Of a DNA stretch of 64,000 nucleotides, positions 45,964-54,964 are shown in pieces. The stretch comes from Ihuprevotella massiliensis. Lineage in GTDB: Bacteria > Bacteroidota > Bacteroidia > Bacteroidales > Bacteroidaceae. The position numbers and the translations under genes were made by a program. Under the pieces are notes generated by a model. The model had not been told where the DNA came from. It ran no database searches and saw only the letters and a program-made list of their open reading frames with translations. Numbering within the stretch: the first letter of the stretch is position 1; each line of letters begins with the position of its first letter. The stretch spans positions 1,864,052 through 1,928,051 of the forward strand of contig LT608321.1 of assembly GCA_900095835.1 (NCBI GenBank), in the 5' to 3' direction.

Positions 45964-47001
45964 TTATCGCATCAAGCAGGGATATTCGTCGATGTTGGCG
46001 AGCGCCTTGCCCGTACCTTTTGCCACACAGAGGAGCGGTTCTTCAGCTACGTGGAAGGGGATGTTGATCTTATTGCTCAAACGCTGTGCCAAACCACGAA
46101 GGAGGGCACCACCACCGGTGAGATAAATACCGTTCTTCACGATGTCGGCATAGAGTTCAGGTGGAGTGTTAGAGAGCGCATTGAGCACCGCCGTTTCGAT
46201 AAGTCCCACAGAACGTTCGAGACAGTGGGCGATTTCCTGATAGCACACGGGCACTTCCATCGGGAGCGCAGTGATACGGTTAGGTCCATGCACCACGTAG
46301 TCTTCGGGAGCTTCGGAAGGAGGCAATTCAGCCAAGGCACTACCCACGTTGATTTTGATACGTTCCGCCATACGTTCAGAGACAGATACGTTGTGCTGAC
46401 GGCTCATATATTCGCGAATGTCGGCAGTAAAGTCGTCGCCTGCCATCTTGATGGAGTTGTTCGATACGATACCACCCATAGAAATCACCGCGATTTCGGT
46501 AGTACCACCACCGATGTCCACCACCATATTGCCTTCGGGGGCGTTTACATCAAGACCAATACCGATGGCAGCTGCCATAGGTTCGAAAATCAGATATACA
46601 TCGCGGCCGCCAGCGTGTTCGGCACTGTCGCGCACTGCACGGAGCTCCACTTCAGTAGAACCCGAAGGTACACCAATCACCATGCGGATGCTGGGGGTGA
46701 AAAGGTGGCGACTGGTGCGCACCATGTTGATGAGGCCGCGCATCATTTGTTCGCAGGCGTTAAAGTCCGCAATCACGCCATCGTGCAGAGGGCGAACCAC
46801 ACGGATTTTCTCGCTGGTCTTTTCATACATGAGCTTCGCACGCTCACCCACTGCGATAGTCTTCTCAGTGGTTGGGTCGAGTGCCACAACAGAAGGCTCG
46901 TTCACGGCAATCTCACCATCAGAGATAATGATGGTGTTTGCTGTGCCGAGGTCCATGGCAAGCTCACGCTTCATAGAGAAAAAGGAAGAAAAAATTCCCA
47001 T
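45964..47001 (-). CDS. mreB: Rod-shape actin homologue MreB
   Basis: Cytosolic actin-like filament protein of 345 residues. ATG 47001 (MGIFSSFFSMKRELAMDLGT) is the usual start; ATG 47031 is less likely. Phosphate 1 motif MDLGTANTII, phosphate 2 motif VVDIGGGTTEIAVIS, and adenosine motif GIYLTGGGALLRGL are all intact. It lies 92 nt downstream of purH and no promoter consensus is visible in the gap, so it is probably transcribed from the purH promoter. Confidence 0.96.
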   Translation of the reverse strand: MGIFSSFFSMKRELAMDLGTANTIIISDGEIAVNEPSVVALDPTTEKTIAVGERAKLMYEKTSEKIRVVRPLHDGVIADFNACEQMMRGLINMVRTSRHLFTPSIRMVIGVPSGSTEVELRAVRDSAEHAGGRDVYLIFEPMAAAIGIGLDVNAPEGNMVVDIGGGTTEIAVISMGGIVSNNSIKMAGDDFTADIREYMSRQHNVSVSERMAERIKINVGSALAELPPSEAPEDYVVHGPNRITALPMEVPVCYQEIAHCLERSVGLIETAVLNALSNTPPELYADIVKNGIYLTGGGALLRGLAQRLSNKINIPFHVAEEPLLCVAKGTGKALANIDEYPCLMR

Positions 47002-47093
47002 TGTCAATATTTTGCTTGATTCATTGCCCAATAGGACGCATCCCTTTGGGCACTGTGTAAGGAGAAATCTAAACTAGATACGTTTGTCCTCGT

Positions 47094-47690
47094 TTAGTTT
47101 TTGCTAAACCACGCGTGGATAGCCGTGTCGTAGTGGCTAGAAGTAGCGAAAGCGTTGGTTGCAAATTGTTTGCGTTGTTCCAAAGTGGTTTCCGCACCTT
47201 GCGCCTTCACGATGTCGAGCAAGGGTTGGTAGTCTGCTTTAGAGGAAACAATCACCACATCCTTATGATTTTTCGCACCTGCGCGGATGAGAGAAATACC
47301 ACCGATGTCAATCTTTTCGATGATGTCGGCATCAGAAGCACCAGAAGCCACCGTAGCTTCGAAGGGATAAAGGTCGACAATCACGAGATCAATTTCGGGG
47401 ATTTCGTAGTGCGCCATTTGCTCACGATCGTCTGCCAAATCGCGTCTGCCGAGAATACCACCGAATACTTTGGGGTGAAGTGTCTTCACACGTCCACCGA
47501 GGATAGAAGGATAAGACGTCAAATCTTCCACTTGTTGGCAGGGAAGTCCGAGCGACACGATGAAGTCGTGCGTGCCACCAGTGGAAAGAAATTGAACACC
47601 TTCGTTGTGAAGGGCTTTGAGAAGTGCATCGAGCCCATCTTTGTGGAACACCGACACGAGAGCAGTTTTGATTTTGCGCGTAGTAGCCAT
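47094..47690 (-). CDS. purH: Stand-alone IMP cyclohydrolase (PurH N-terminal domain only)
   Basis: Protein of 198 residues matching the methylglyoxal-synthase-like IMP cyclohydrolase domain of PurH: KTALVSVFHKDGLDALLKAL, FLSTGGTHDFI, ILGGRVKTLHPKVFGGIL, DLVIVDLYPFEATVASG, EKIDIGGISLIRAGAKN. It catalyses the last step, FAICAR to IMP. Bifunctional PurH has about 510 residues; here a clean TAA follows SHYDTAIHAWFSKN and no AICAR transformylase domain follows in any frame. The split form is sometimes called PurJ, with the transformylase encoded elsewhere. It heads the mre operon. Promoter -7 box at 47723-47730. Confidence 0.9.
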   Translation of the reverse strand: MATTRKIKTALVSVFHKDGLDALLKALHNEGVQFLSTGGTHDFIVSLGLPCQQVEDLTSYPSILGGRVKTLHPKVFGGILGRRDLADDREQMAHYEIPEIDLVIVDLYPFEATVASGASDADIIEKIDIGGISLIRAGAKNHKDVVIVSSKADYQPLLDIVKAQGAETTLEQRKQFATNAFATSSHYDTAIHAWFSKN

Positions 47691-47722
47691 AGGGTTGTTC
47701 GAGGAAAAATAATACGTGTGCG

Positions 47723-47730
47723 CAAAATTA
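47723..47730 (-). promoter_or_regulatory. Promoter -7 box of the purH-mre operon
   Basis: TAATTTTG on the minus strand, giving a leader of about 26 nt. No TTTG at -33. Confidence 0.55.
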
Positions 47731-47857
47731 CAATAAAGTTTTGGATTATCCCCATAAATCTCTGTGATACCGCGTGAGTTTAGCCCTTTTTATTTCCACT
47801 TTTGCTATAAACTGCCCAATTTGCTCTATTTGCAACCCAGTTGCACGCGAATTTCTA

Positions 47858-47865
47858 TATCTTTG
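47858..47865 (+). promoter_or_regulatory. Promoter -7 box of the metal ATPase gene
   Basis: TATCTTTG, about 32 nt before ATG 47898; TTTG occurs 25 nt further upstream (47829-47832), a longer gap than usual. Confidence 0.5.
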
Positions 47866-47897
47866 CAGCATCAAAATCATCACACATTCTCTGAATT

Positions 47898-49724
47898 ATG
47901 GATAAGCATTGTCACTCTCATCATGAAGAAAATACCGCTACATCGTCCTCTCACCAAGAGGAATGTGGCTGCCACGACCATTGCTGTTGCAATCACCACG
48001 ATGAACACAATCCTCATCACGAAGAATCCGACAGCTGCGGCTGCGCCTGTGGATGTCACGCGCAAAACGGTCACGACCATGCCCACGGAGCAGCGCGGCA
48101 ATGGGTGCTTTTTGCCATTGCTGCCACCGTGGCGCTCGTCACCTGGATACTCCAAAGCCTGGTAGAGCATCATTTTCTCGTCTTTCCCCACAGTGAGTGG
48201 ACGCGTTATGGTTATTTAGTGGCTTATTTCTTCGCTGCGCAAACCGTCTTCAAGGGAGCTTGGAATGGACTGCGCAAAGGTCAGGTGTTCAACGAGTTCT
48301 TTCTCATGCTCATCGCCACTGTGGGAGCGATTGCCCTTGGGGATTATCCCGAAGCGGTGGGCGTGATGTTGTTCTATTTGTTGGGTGAAAACCTGCAAGG
48401 TCTAGCCGTGGGGCGTGCGCGTAAGAGCATCGCATCGCTCGTGGCTTTGCGTCCCGACACCTGCACCTTGGTCAATGAAACCTCGGGCGTCACGCAAATG
48501 TGCTGCCCTAAAGATGTAGCGCTCGGCAGTTTGCTCCATGTAGAGCGCGGCGCACGCGTTCCTCTGGATGGGGTGTTGTGCGAAGTTCCTGCTGTCATCA
48601 CGGAGGGGAATCCTTATACTGCGGCACAATTCGACACCGCAGCTCTCACCGGAGAGAGCGTGGCGCGCAAAGTGGTTGTAGGTGAGCGCGTGATGTCGGG
48701 CTACATTGTGATGGATCGATCCATCTATCTCCGCACCGACCGCACTTTGGGCGAAGATGCCCTCTCGCGCATCCTCCAAATGGTGGAAGATGCCGCAACG
48801 CGCAAAGCTCCAGCCGAACAGATGCTCACCAAAATTGCACGCATCTACACTCCCGTGGTGGTGGCACTCGCTGCCTTGCTCGTGGTGGTGCCAGCTTTGG
48901 TGCAATGGGTTGTACCTCAGTCCGACATCGTCCTCAGCGATTGGGTGTATCGTGCCCTCGTCTTCCTCGTGGCTTCTTGTCCCTGCGCCTTGGTGCTGAG
49001 CATCCCCTTGAGCTATTTTGCCGGCATTGGTAGAGCTTCCAAGCGTGGTGTCCTCTTCAAGGGTGGTTTGCACCTAGATGCGGTGACGCAAATCGACACA
49101 GTGGTCTTCGACAAAACAGGTACCCTCACCACAGGTATTGTGACTTTGCAAGACGGCATGGACAGCGGTGCAGAAGGAGCCTTCTCGGTGAGCAATGATG
49201 AGGCGCGTGCCACGTCCAAAGCTGCGGTAGAGACGCTCCAACAGATGGGCATTCACACCGTGATGCTCTCAGGCGACTATACCGAAGCGGTGGATGCACT
49301 GGCGCAACAGTTAGGGCTCGATGAGTGGCATTCGCGCTTGTTGCCCGAAGACAAACTACATCATGTGGAACGCCTCATGAGCGAAGGGCGCAAGGTTGCC
49401 TTTGTGGGTGATGGCATCAACGATGCGCCAGTGTTGGCTCGTGCTCATGTCGGTTTTGCCATGGGAGCTGGTGGCACAGATGCTGCGGTGGAAACTGCCG
49501 ATGTAGTCCTCGCCACCGATGATCCACTCCGTGTGGCAGATGCCATTCGTGCCGGTCGTAGCACCCGCCGCTTAGTGTGGGAAAACGTCATCTTGGCGAT
49601 TGGCATTAAAACTATCGTGTTGTTGCTCTCCGCTTTCGGCTTAGCCGGCATGTGGGCTGCCGTGTTTGCCGACACAGGTGTTGTATTGCTCTGCGTGCTC
49701 AATGTGCTTCGTCCTCGACGATAG
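47898..49724 (+). CDS. Heavy-metal P1B-type ATPase lacking the nucleotide-binding domain
   Basis: Membrane protein of 608 residues related to Zn/Cd/Pb-exporting ZntA/CadA. The N-terminal 65 residues are rich in His and Cys (GCHDHCCCNHHDEH, CGCACGCH) instead of a folded HMA domain. Membrane segments, the actuator motif TGES (near 252) and the metal-site CPC (361-363, SCPCALVLSIP) are present. The phosphorylated Asp405 is in DKTGTLT and the hinge Asp505 in GDGINDAP. These two lie only 100 residues apart, against about 190-200 in ZntA or CopA. The missing part is the N-domain with its HP motif. The frame is intact. It may be a non-pumping or degenerate transporter, or may sense metal. Confidence 0.9.
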   Translation: MDKHCHSHHEENTATSSSHQEECGCHDHCCCNHHDEHNPHHEESDSCGCACGCHAQNGHDHAHGAARQWVLFAIAATVALVTWILQSLVEHHFLVFPHSEWTRYGYLVAYFFAAQTVFKGAWNGLRKGQVFNEFFLMLIATVGAIALGDYPEAVGVMLFYLLGENLQGLAVGRARKSIASLVALRPDTCTLVNETSGVTQMCCPKDVALGSLLHVERGARVPLDGVLCEVPAVITEGNPYTAAQFDTAALTGESVARKVVVGERVMSGYIVMDRSIYLRTDRTLGEDALSRILQMVEDAATRKAPAEQMLTKIARIYTPVVVALAALLVVVPALVQWVVPQSDIVLSDWVYRALVFLVASCPCALVLSIPLSYFAGIGRASKRGVLFKGGLHLDAVTQIDTVVFDKTGTLTTGIVTLQDGMDSGAEGAFSVSNDEARATSKAAVETLQQMGIHTVMLSGDYTEAVDALAQQLGLDEWHSRLLPEDKLHHVERLMSEGRKVAFVGDGINDAPVLARAHVGFAMGAGGTDAAVETADVVLATDDPLRVADAIRAGRSTRRLVWENVILAIGIKTIVLLLSAFGLAGMWAAVFADTGVVLLCVLNVLRPRR

Positions 49725-49749
49725 CGCAAGGCTTACTCTTTTTTCCCTC

Positions 49750-49794
49750 AAAGGGTGCAAATCATCTCTGTCAGATGGTTTGCACCCTTTTTTG
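49750..49794 (+). terminator. Terminator of the metal ATPase gene
   Basis: AAAGGGTGCAAATCATCT pairs with AGATGGTTTGCACCCTTT, followed by TTTTG. Confidence 0.88.
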
Positions 49795-49950
49795 TTTTCC
49801 CAGCGCAGTGGGCAGGGAGTGGAGCGATGTGTTGCCCTTTGCGCTCTATCCTCGCTTGTGTAAGAAATCTGTGCTATAGAGTTGGAAAGGGTAAATGGCT
49901 TAAAGTGAGTTGTTTATCGTGCGAAAGAAAGAGGAGCTCCGAGTGGCTTA

Positions 49951-50055
49951 AAAAAAACGTGGGAGATTTTTCAAAAAACGTTGGAGATAATTTTGAAAAT
50001 GTCCAACGTTTTTCCAGAAACGTGGGAGTCTTTTTTAGACGCGTCGGAGATGATA
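49951..50055. repeat. 21-bp tandem repeat array III
   Basis: Four to five units of about 21-23 nt: AAAACGTGGGAGATTTTTC, AAAAAACGTTGGAGATAATT, an inverted unit (AATGTCCAACGTTTTTCC), and GAAACGTGGGAGTC. Same unit as arrays I and II. The region between the terminator and here (49795-49950) shows no gene. Confidence 0.7.
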
Positions 50056-50128
50056 ACAGCAGCGCCAGCAAACTCCTTTCAACGAGCGGAATTATTCATT
50101 GTTAAAAAGGCTTTCAATGACATTCCTC

Positions 50129-50421
50129 GTGCGTGCGTACGCGCGCACACTACAGCGATTTTGCACTTTTTGCTTTCACAACCTTCACGGATTTCTGTGT
50201 AACGACTTGTCCTTCAGGGAATAAGGAGCGTATTTCGGACATATTTTAACGAAATTCGTATTCTCACGCAGATTTTGCCCTAGTTGAGCCCTTTTTCTTT
50301 CCTTACCAAAAGCAATCTTCCGCCCTACATTTCTCCCCAAAAACGAAGGATATTGTGAAGGTTGTGAAAGCAAAAAATCAGAATTTCCAGGGAATGCGCG
50401 CGCGGGTCATGCGCGTACGAG
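50129..50421. mobile_element. CG-tract inverted-repeat element, copy III
   Basis: Left arm GTGCGTGCGTACGCGCGCAC, then TTTTGCACTTTTTG and CTTTCACAACCTTCACGGA. Right arm (50351-50421) is inverted: TTGTGAAGGTTGTGAAAGC, then TTTCCAGGGAATGCGCGCGC, then CATGCGCGTACG. The 160-bp interior shares TATTTCGGACAT and TTTTAACGA with the reverse strand of copy I. Confidence 0.65.
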
Positions 50422-50608
50422 CAAACTGCCCAAGACCAAGAGGCATCATCGCCCTTTTCTGATCAATACACGCCAACAACCTCAAATAACAACCTCAAAC
50501 TGCCACTTCCGTTAAAGTCAAATCCCATCGAGAAATAAGAAAGAAAGCAACCCAAAATCAGATACTGACAACTACACATAGCAAAATAACTTATCACTAA
50601 AGAAAAAA

Positions 50609-50671
50609 GTGCAGTTTTCTGCGATTTTTTCTCACTTTGGACACTTATCCTCCCATATACTGATAGGGGGC
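50609..50671 (+). promoter_or_regulatory. Conserved TATATAG-box upstream element, copy d
   Basis: GTGCAGTTTTCTGCGATT, then TTTTCTCACTTTGG, then TCCTCCCATATACTGATAGG. No plus-strand gene follows within 2 kb, so a promoter role for a gene is doubtful at this copy. The flanks 50422-50608 and 50672-50776 show nothing else. Confidence 0.5.
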
Positions 50672-50776
50672 GTCATCAACGCTACACGCTCTGCATAGGA
50701 CGAGCCCCCTCCCCTACTCATCTACTTTCACGGCAAGAGCCAACCCAACATATTCTCAAAATCGCAAAGGAATTCC

Positions 50777-50977
50777 TTAAAACTCCAATCGGTCATTAGA
50801 TCCTGACCAGATTTCATTCCATCGTTGAGCAGATTGTTTCTCATTAGCCTTTGGTGTAGCGTGCCACGTCGAGAACAAACGAGAAACAAGAGCCAACAAG
50901 AGAATGAAAGAGGACCAGAAGATATCTTCTCTATAACGAATTGCACTATAACGGTCTAACGACCGATTGGGGGTTAT
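50777..50977. mobile_element. 200-bp TTAA-bounded inverted-repeat element, copy E
   Basis: Starts at TTAA (50777-50780) with CCAATCGGTCATTAGATCCT, ends with GGTCTAACGACCGATTGGGG and TTAT (50974-50977). Same orientation as copy A; its right end closely matches remnant B (ATTGCACTATAACGGTCTAA). From here to the inositol gene (210 nt) nothing further is seen. Confidence 0.75.
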
Positions 50978-51187
50978 ATTTGGACATTCCTTCGCTTTCG
51001 ATCTTAAAAGAAGAAGGATTCCTCATCCTATACCAGAGACAAGCTTCCTTTTAGAAACTCATATAGTTTCTCGGACAATACAAAAAGCCTTTCTTCTCCC
51101 GAATTGGGGTTGAGAGTAAAGTGCAGAAAATTACAGGTTTGTCTGTCGCCTTTCTGCAAATCTCTGAGGGTCAATGTGAAAAGTGCA

Positions 51188-52477
51188 TTAGTCTACGAGT
51201 TCATCGGCAGGATAGCCACCCATTTCGCGGATGGCATTCTTGAGATGTACGTATTGGCGATAGAGATTGTTTTCTGGTTCTTCGCCCACGGTATAGTCGT
51301 GTTGAGGGCTCTTGAGGTAGAAGCTCAAGAAGCGTTGTGTGCCGTAGCGCCCATCGCGCGCAGCGGCATCAATGAGCAACACCAAGTCGAGGCAGAGTGG
51401 TGCGGCAAGGATGGAGTCGCGACAGAGAAAATTGATTTTCACCTGCATGGGATAGCCCATCCATCCGAAGATGTCGATGTTGTCCCAGCCTTCTTTGTCG
51501 TCGCCACGTGGGGGATAGTAGTTGATGCGCACCTTGTGATAGTAGTCGCCATAGAGGTCGGGCTGATCTTCGGGGCGGAGAATGGTCTCGAGGGTAGAGA
51601 GTTTAGACACCTCTTTCGTCTTGAAGTTTTCAGGTTCGTCCAAGACAAGACCATCGCGGTTGCCCAAGATGTTGGTGGAGAACCAACCGTTGAGTCCCAG
51701 ACAGCGTGTGCTGAGGATGGGCGAGAAGCCACTCTTCACGAGGGTTTGTCCAGTCTTGAAATCCTTACCTGCGATGGGCACGCGTTGTTGTTCTGCCAGT
51801 TGCCACATGGCTGGGATGTCCACGGTGGTGTTGGGCGCACCCATGACGAAAGGCGCGCCTTCCATGAGGGCAGCATAGGCATAGCACATGGAGGGAGCCA
51901 CATGTTCGCGGTCATCGGCACGCATGGCAGCTTCGAGTGAAGCCACAGATTCGTGCACCTTGTCCACAGGTACATAGATTTCGGTAGAAGCAGCCCACAG
52001 CACTACCACACGATCCACACCACGTTCAGTCTTAAATTGGCGGATGTCTTGGCGCAAGTGTTCCACCATCTCCCATCGCGTCATCTCGGGCAGCACGTTG
52101 GTGCCGTCTAGACGTTGGGCATAGTGACGGTCGAAAGCCGCACGGAGCGGACGAATCGCCTCAAGTTCGGCTTGAAGGGGCAATAGGTCTTTGGCGCGGA
52201 GCACATCAGCGTTTACTGCACTCTCGAAAGCATTGTCGGGATATACGTCCCACGCGGCAAACTCCAGGTCGTTGAGCGAAGGAAGTGAGAGGATTTCTGG
52301 ATAAGAGAGGTAGCGTTTGGTTTCGCCTGTGCCAACGCGGATTTTATCATATTGGGTGAGTGCGCCCACAGGTTTGGTGAGTCCTTTGCGTGCTGAGAGC
52401 ACACCAGCAATAAAAGTGGTACTAACGGCGCCAAGACCAACGATCATTACGCCGAGTTTTCCAGTAGCTTCTTTCAT
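51188..52477 (-). CDS. ino1: Myo-inositol-1-phosphate synthase (inositol-3-phosphate synthase)
   Basis: Cytosolic NAD-dependent enzyme of 429 residues that turns glucose 6-phosphate into inositol phosphate. N-terminal Rossmann motif VMIVGLGAVSTTFIAGV (10-26). Family motifs: VLWAASTEIYVP (near 160), APNTTVDIPAMWQLAE (near 218), PIAGKDFKTGQT (near 238), LNGWFSTNILGNRDG (near 270) and YYPPRGDDKEGWDNIDIFGW (near 325). In gut Bacteroidota this enzyme starts synthesis of inositol phospho- and sphingolipids. It is monocistronic here; a -7 box lies at 52564-52571. Confidence 0.95.
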   Translation of the reverse strand: MKEATGKLGVMIVGLGAVSTTFIAGVLSARKGLTKPVGALTQYDKIRVGTGETKRYLSYPEILSLPSLNDLEFAAWDVYPDNAFESAVNADVLRAKDLLPLQAELEAIRPLRAAFDRHYAQRLDGTNVLPEMTRWEMVEHLRQDIRQFKTERGVDRVVVLWAASTEIYVPVDKVHESVASLEAAMRADDREHVAPSMCYAYAALMEGAPFVMGAPNTTVDIPAMWQLAEQQRVPIAGKDFKTGQTLVKSGFSPILSTRCLGLNGWFSTNILGNRDGLVLDEPENFKTKEVSKLSTLETILRPEDQPDLYGDYYHKVRINYYPPRGDDKEGWDNIDIFGWMGYPMQVKINFLCRDSILAAPLCLDLVLLIDAAARDGRYGTQRFLSFYLKSPQHDYTVGEEPENNLYRQYVHLKNAIREMGGYPADELVD

Positions 52478-52563
52478 GTGTCGAGATGAATTTTGTAGAG
52501 TTTTCAGAGCGTTCTACAAGTCTGTGGCTCATATCAAGGAGGATGAGCCGTGTTTACAAAGTT

Positions 52564-52571
52564 CAAAGTTA
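52564..52571 (-). promoter_or_regulatory. Promoter -7 box of ino1
   Basis: TAACTTTG on the minus strand, about 85 nt before the start codon. The divergent MATE gene promoter lies 150 nt away. Confidence 0.5.
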
Positions 52572-52720
52572 CACATTCTTTTGCGGTAGTGCGAAGAAAA
52601 TCGGCGAAAATGCACAATCCTAGGTGTAGATTGCATACTAAAAAAGACCCTTCTCTCCCTATTTGAGCAAAAGGAGCGCAATTTTGCGGCAAACTATCGG
52701 ACTGCCCTCAAAAAATATCG

Positions 52721-52728
52721 TACTTTTG
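52721..52728 (+). promoter_or_regulatory. Promoter -7 box of the MATE transporter gene
   Basis: TACTTTTG, about 90 nt before ATG 52820. Within 52478-52819 only this and the ino1 box are visible. Confidence 0.45.
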
Positions 52729-52819
52729 CAGTAACCATTTGATGGTGGTCTACTACAGCTGTGCGACATATCGCGCAGTGATTGGCATTTGTATTCCAGC
52801 CCCACGCATCTTTCCTTTT

Positions 52820-54226
52820 ATGACCTCACAGACTTCTCTAGACACTTCCAATAAATTCAATGCACTTGGCGAAAAGTCCATCCCTAAACTCTTGGTGCAA
52901 TACTCCCTCCCTGCCATTATTGCCATGGTGGTGTCGTCGCTCTACAACATCATCGACGGCATCTTCATCGGACAAGCAGTGGGAGCGGATGCCATCTCTG
53001 GTTTGGCACTGACCAATCCGCTCATGGCGATTTCGGCTGCCTTTGGAGCAATGGTCGGTATCGGTGGGTCTACGCTCATGAGCATCCGTTTGGGACAGAA
53101 AGACTACAAAGCGGCGCATGCCATCTTGGGCAATGTTATTGTGCTCAATGTGATGATTGGACTTACACTCGGCTTAGTGCTGGAGCTAAATCTTGATTCC
53201 ATCCTCCGCCTATTTGGTGCTTCCGATCGCACACTCCCACATGCTAGAGCTTACATGCAAATTTTGCTCTTCGGTAATGTGTTTACCCACATGTATTATG
53301 GCTTAAATGCTCAACTGCGTTCGACCAGTCGCCCGATGTATGCCATGTATGCCAACATCGGCACGGTGGCGATAAATACCGTCTTGGCTTATCTCTTTGT
53401 GATGCGCCTAGGGTGGGGCATTGCAGGGGCAGCGTGGAGCACCCTCATCGCACAGATGTGCGCCCTGTGTTGGCAATTCTGGCTCTTTAGTAGGAAGGAT
53501 AGTCCTGTGCGTCTATTGCGTCGCTATCTTCGTCCGCAAGGGCGCATCATGAAAGAGGTACTCACCATCGGACTTCCCCAATTTCTCATCAACACCACCA
53601 CAAGTCTTGTCGCCATCACCATCATGCGCTCTATGGCAGAATATGGAGGGGACACTGCTGTTGGTGCGTATGGCATCGTCAATCGCCTAGCCATGTTCAT
53701 GGCTTTTGTGGTGATGGGACTCGACCAAGGCATGCTCCCCATCGCAGGTTACAACTTTGGGGCACAGAAGTTTCATCGTTTGGAAAGTGTGGTCAAATAC
53801 ACCCTCGTGGCTGCCACGGTGGTCACTACCTTAAGTTTTGCCGCCAGCCATCTCTTCCCCGGAGCCTTGGTAGGACTATTCGTGAAAGATGCTCCCGAAC
53901 TCGCTGCGGCAGGCGAACATGGGCTACGTGTGGTGAGTATCTTTTGGCCCGTGATAGGGATGCAGATTGTTTCCTCTGCCTTCTTTCAGAGCATTGGATC
54001 TCCAGCAAAGAGTATTTTCCTCTCGCTCACGCGTCAACTCATTTTCCTCATCCCCTTGGTACTCACTTTGCCTCGCATTTTACCCAATTTCCTTTCTGGA
54101 GCTGCACCCATCGACGGAGTGTGGTATTCGCTCCCTGCAGCGGATGGTGTGGCAGCACTGATTTCTGTGGTGATGCTTGTGGCACAAATTCGCAAATTGC
54201 GCCAAAAAAGTGCTGAGCGCCTCTAA
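52820..54226 (+). CDS. MATE-family multidrug efflux transporter
   Basis: Inner-membrane cation/drug antiporter of 468 residues with about twelve membrane segments in two MatE halves (about 15-215 and 235-450). ATG 52820 (MTSQTSLDTSNKFNALGEKS) is preferred; the frame is open back to 52739 without a sensible extension. Signatures: YSLPAIIAMVVSSLYNIIDG, FIGQAVGADAISGLALTNPL, and QGMLPIAGYNFGAQKFHR in the second half. A gene for a cytidylate-kinase-like protein follows 108 nt downstream in the same direction and may be cotranscribed. Confidence 0.93.
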   Translation: MTSQTSLDTSNKFNALGEKSIPKLLVQYSLPAIIAMVVSSLYNIIDGIFIGQAVGADAISGLALTNPLMAISAAFGAMVGIGGSTLMSIRLGQKDYKAAHAILGNVIVLNVMIGLTLGLVLELNLDSILRLFGASDRTLPHARAYMQILLFGNVFTHMYYGLNAQLRSTSRPMYAMYANIGTVAINTVLAYLFVMRLGWGIAGAAWSTLIAQMCALCWQFWLFSRKDSPVRLLRRYLRPQGRIMKEVLTIGLPQFLINTTTSLVAITIMRSMAEYGGDTAVGAYGIVNRLAMFMAFVVMGLDQGMLPIAGYNFGAQKFHRLESVVKYTLVAATVVTTLSFAASHLFPGALVGLFVKDAPELAAAGEHGLRVVSIFWPVIGMQIVSSAFFQSIGSPAKSIFLSLTRQLIFLIPLVLTLPRILPNFLSGAAPIDGVWYSLPAADGVAALISVVMLVAQIRKLRQKSAERL

Positions 54227-54334
54227 TCTCCTTGCCGTCGTTTGGCTATAATTTCTATGGATGGTCTGCCCCATTTTGTGGAATGCCAGAATGTTTTATC
54301 AAATCATGTATAACTTCTAATTGCTGTATCTATA

Positions 54335-54964
54335 ATGTCTACCCCTTTCGTCATTAACATTGGTCGCCAACTTGGTAGTGGAGGCCGTGAAATTGGCAAG
54401 CGCCTTGCCGAGCGTTTCAACATTGCTTATTACGACAAGGAGATTCTGTCGCTGGCAGCCCAAGAGAGTGGACTGCGTCAAGGACTCTTCGAACGGAGTG
54501 ATGAGAAGAAAGGTCTTTTTCGTAGCATTTTCCACGTGGTACAGCCCTTTTTCGGGGGCGGTGGTGACTTCTACGACAACCAACTCTCCGAGGAAAACCT
54601 TTTTATCATCCAAAGTCGTGTCATCCAACGCATCGCTTCTGAACGCTCTTGTGTGTTCATCGGACGTGTTGCCGACTACATTCTGCGCGAGCACCCTCGT
54701 CATGTGAACATTTTCATTACTGCTAATCTCGATGACCGCATACGTCGTGTGGCACAGCGTCGCAATGTCTTGCCCAAAGCTGCCCAAAGCATCATCGAAG
54801 AAGCCGACGATGAACGCGCCACTTACTACAACTTCTATTCTTCTGGCACGTGGGGCGCAGCAGATACCTATGACCTTTGCGTGAATTCTTCCCTTTTGGG
54901 CATAGAAGGTACGGTGGATTTTATTGCCAACTTCATTGAACATCTGGGTTTTTCCCAAGAATAA
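54335..54964 (+). CDS. Cytidylate-kinase-like P-loop protein
   Basis: Cytosolic protein of 209 residues of the cytidylate-kinase-like family that is common in Bacteroidota. The N terminus INIGRQLGSGGREIGKRLAE takes the place of a Walker A loop (GSGGREIGK), followed by FNIAYYDKEILSLAAQESGL, FIGRVADYILRE and an Arg-rich lid (RIRRVAQRRNV). Length is typical. True CMP kinase (Cmk) is a separate family, and the substrate of this group is not established. A terminator lies at 55125-55159. Confidence 0.9.
   Translation: MSTPFVINIGRQLGSGGREIGKRLAERFNIAYYDKEILSLAAQESGLRQGLFERSDEKKGLFRSIFHVVQPFFGGGGDFYDNQLSEENLFIIQSRVIQRIASERSCVFIGRVADYILREHPRHVNIFITANLDDRIRRVAQRRNVLPKAAQSIIEEADDERATYYNFYSSGTWGAADTYDLCVNSSLLGIEGTVDFIANFIEHLGFSQE

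Noticed and set aside
45958-47019. 353-codon frame opposite mreB
   Set aside because: Shadow of an unmistakable mreB.
49755-50105. Coiled-coil protein encoded by the 21-bp repeats (heptapeptide frames on both strands at three loci)
   Set aside because: Frames exist on both strands merely because the period is 7 codons; no promoter, start context or flanking conserved domain supports translation.
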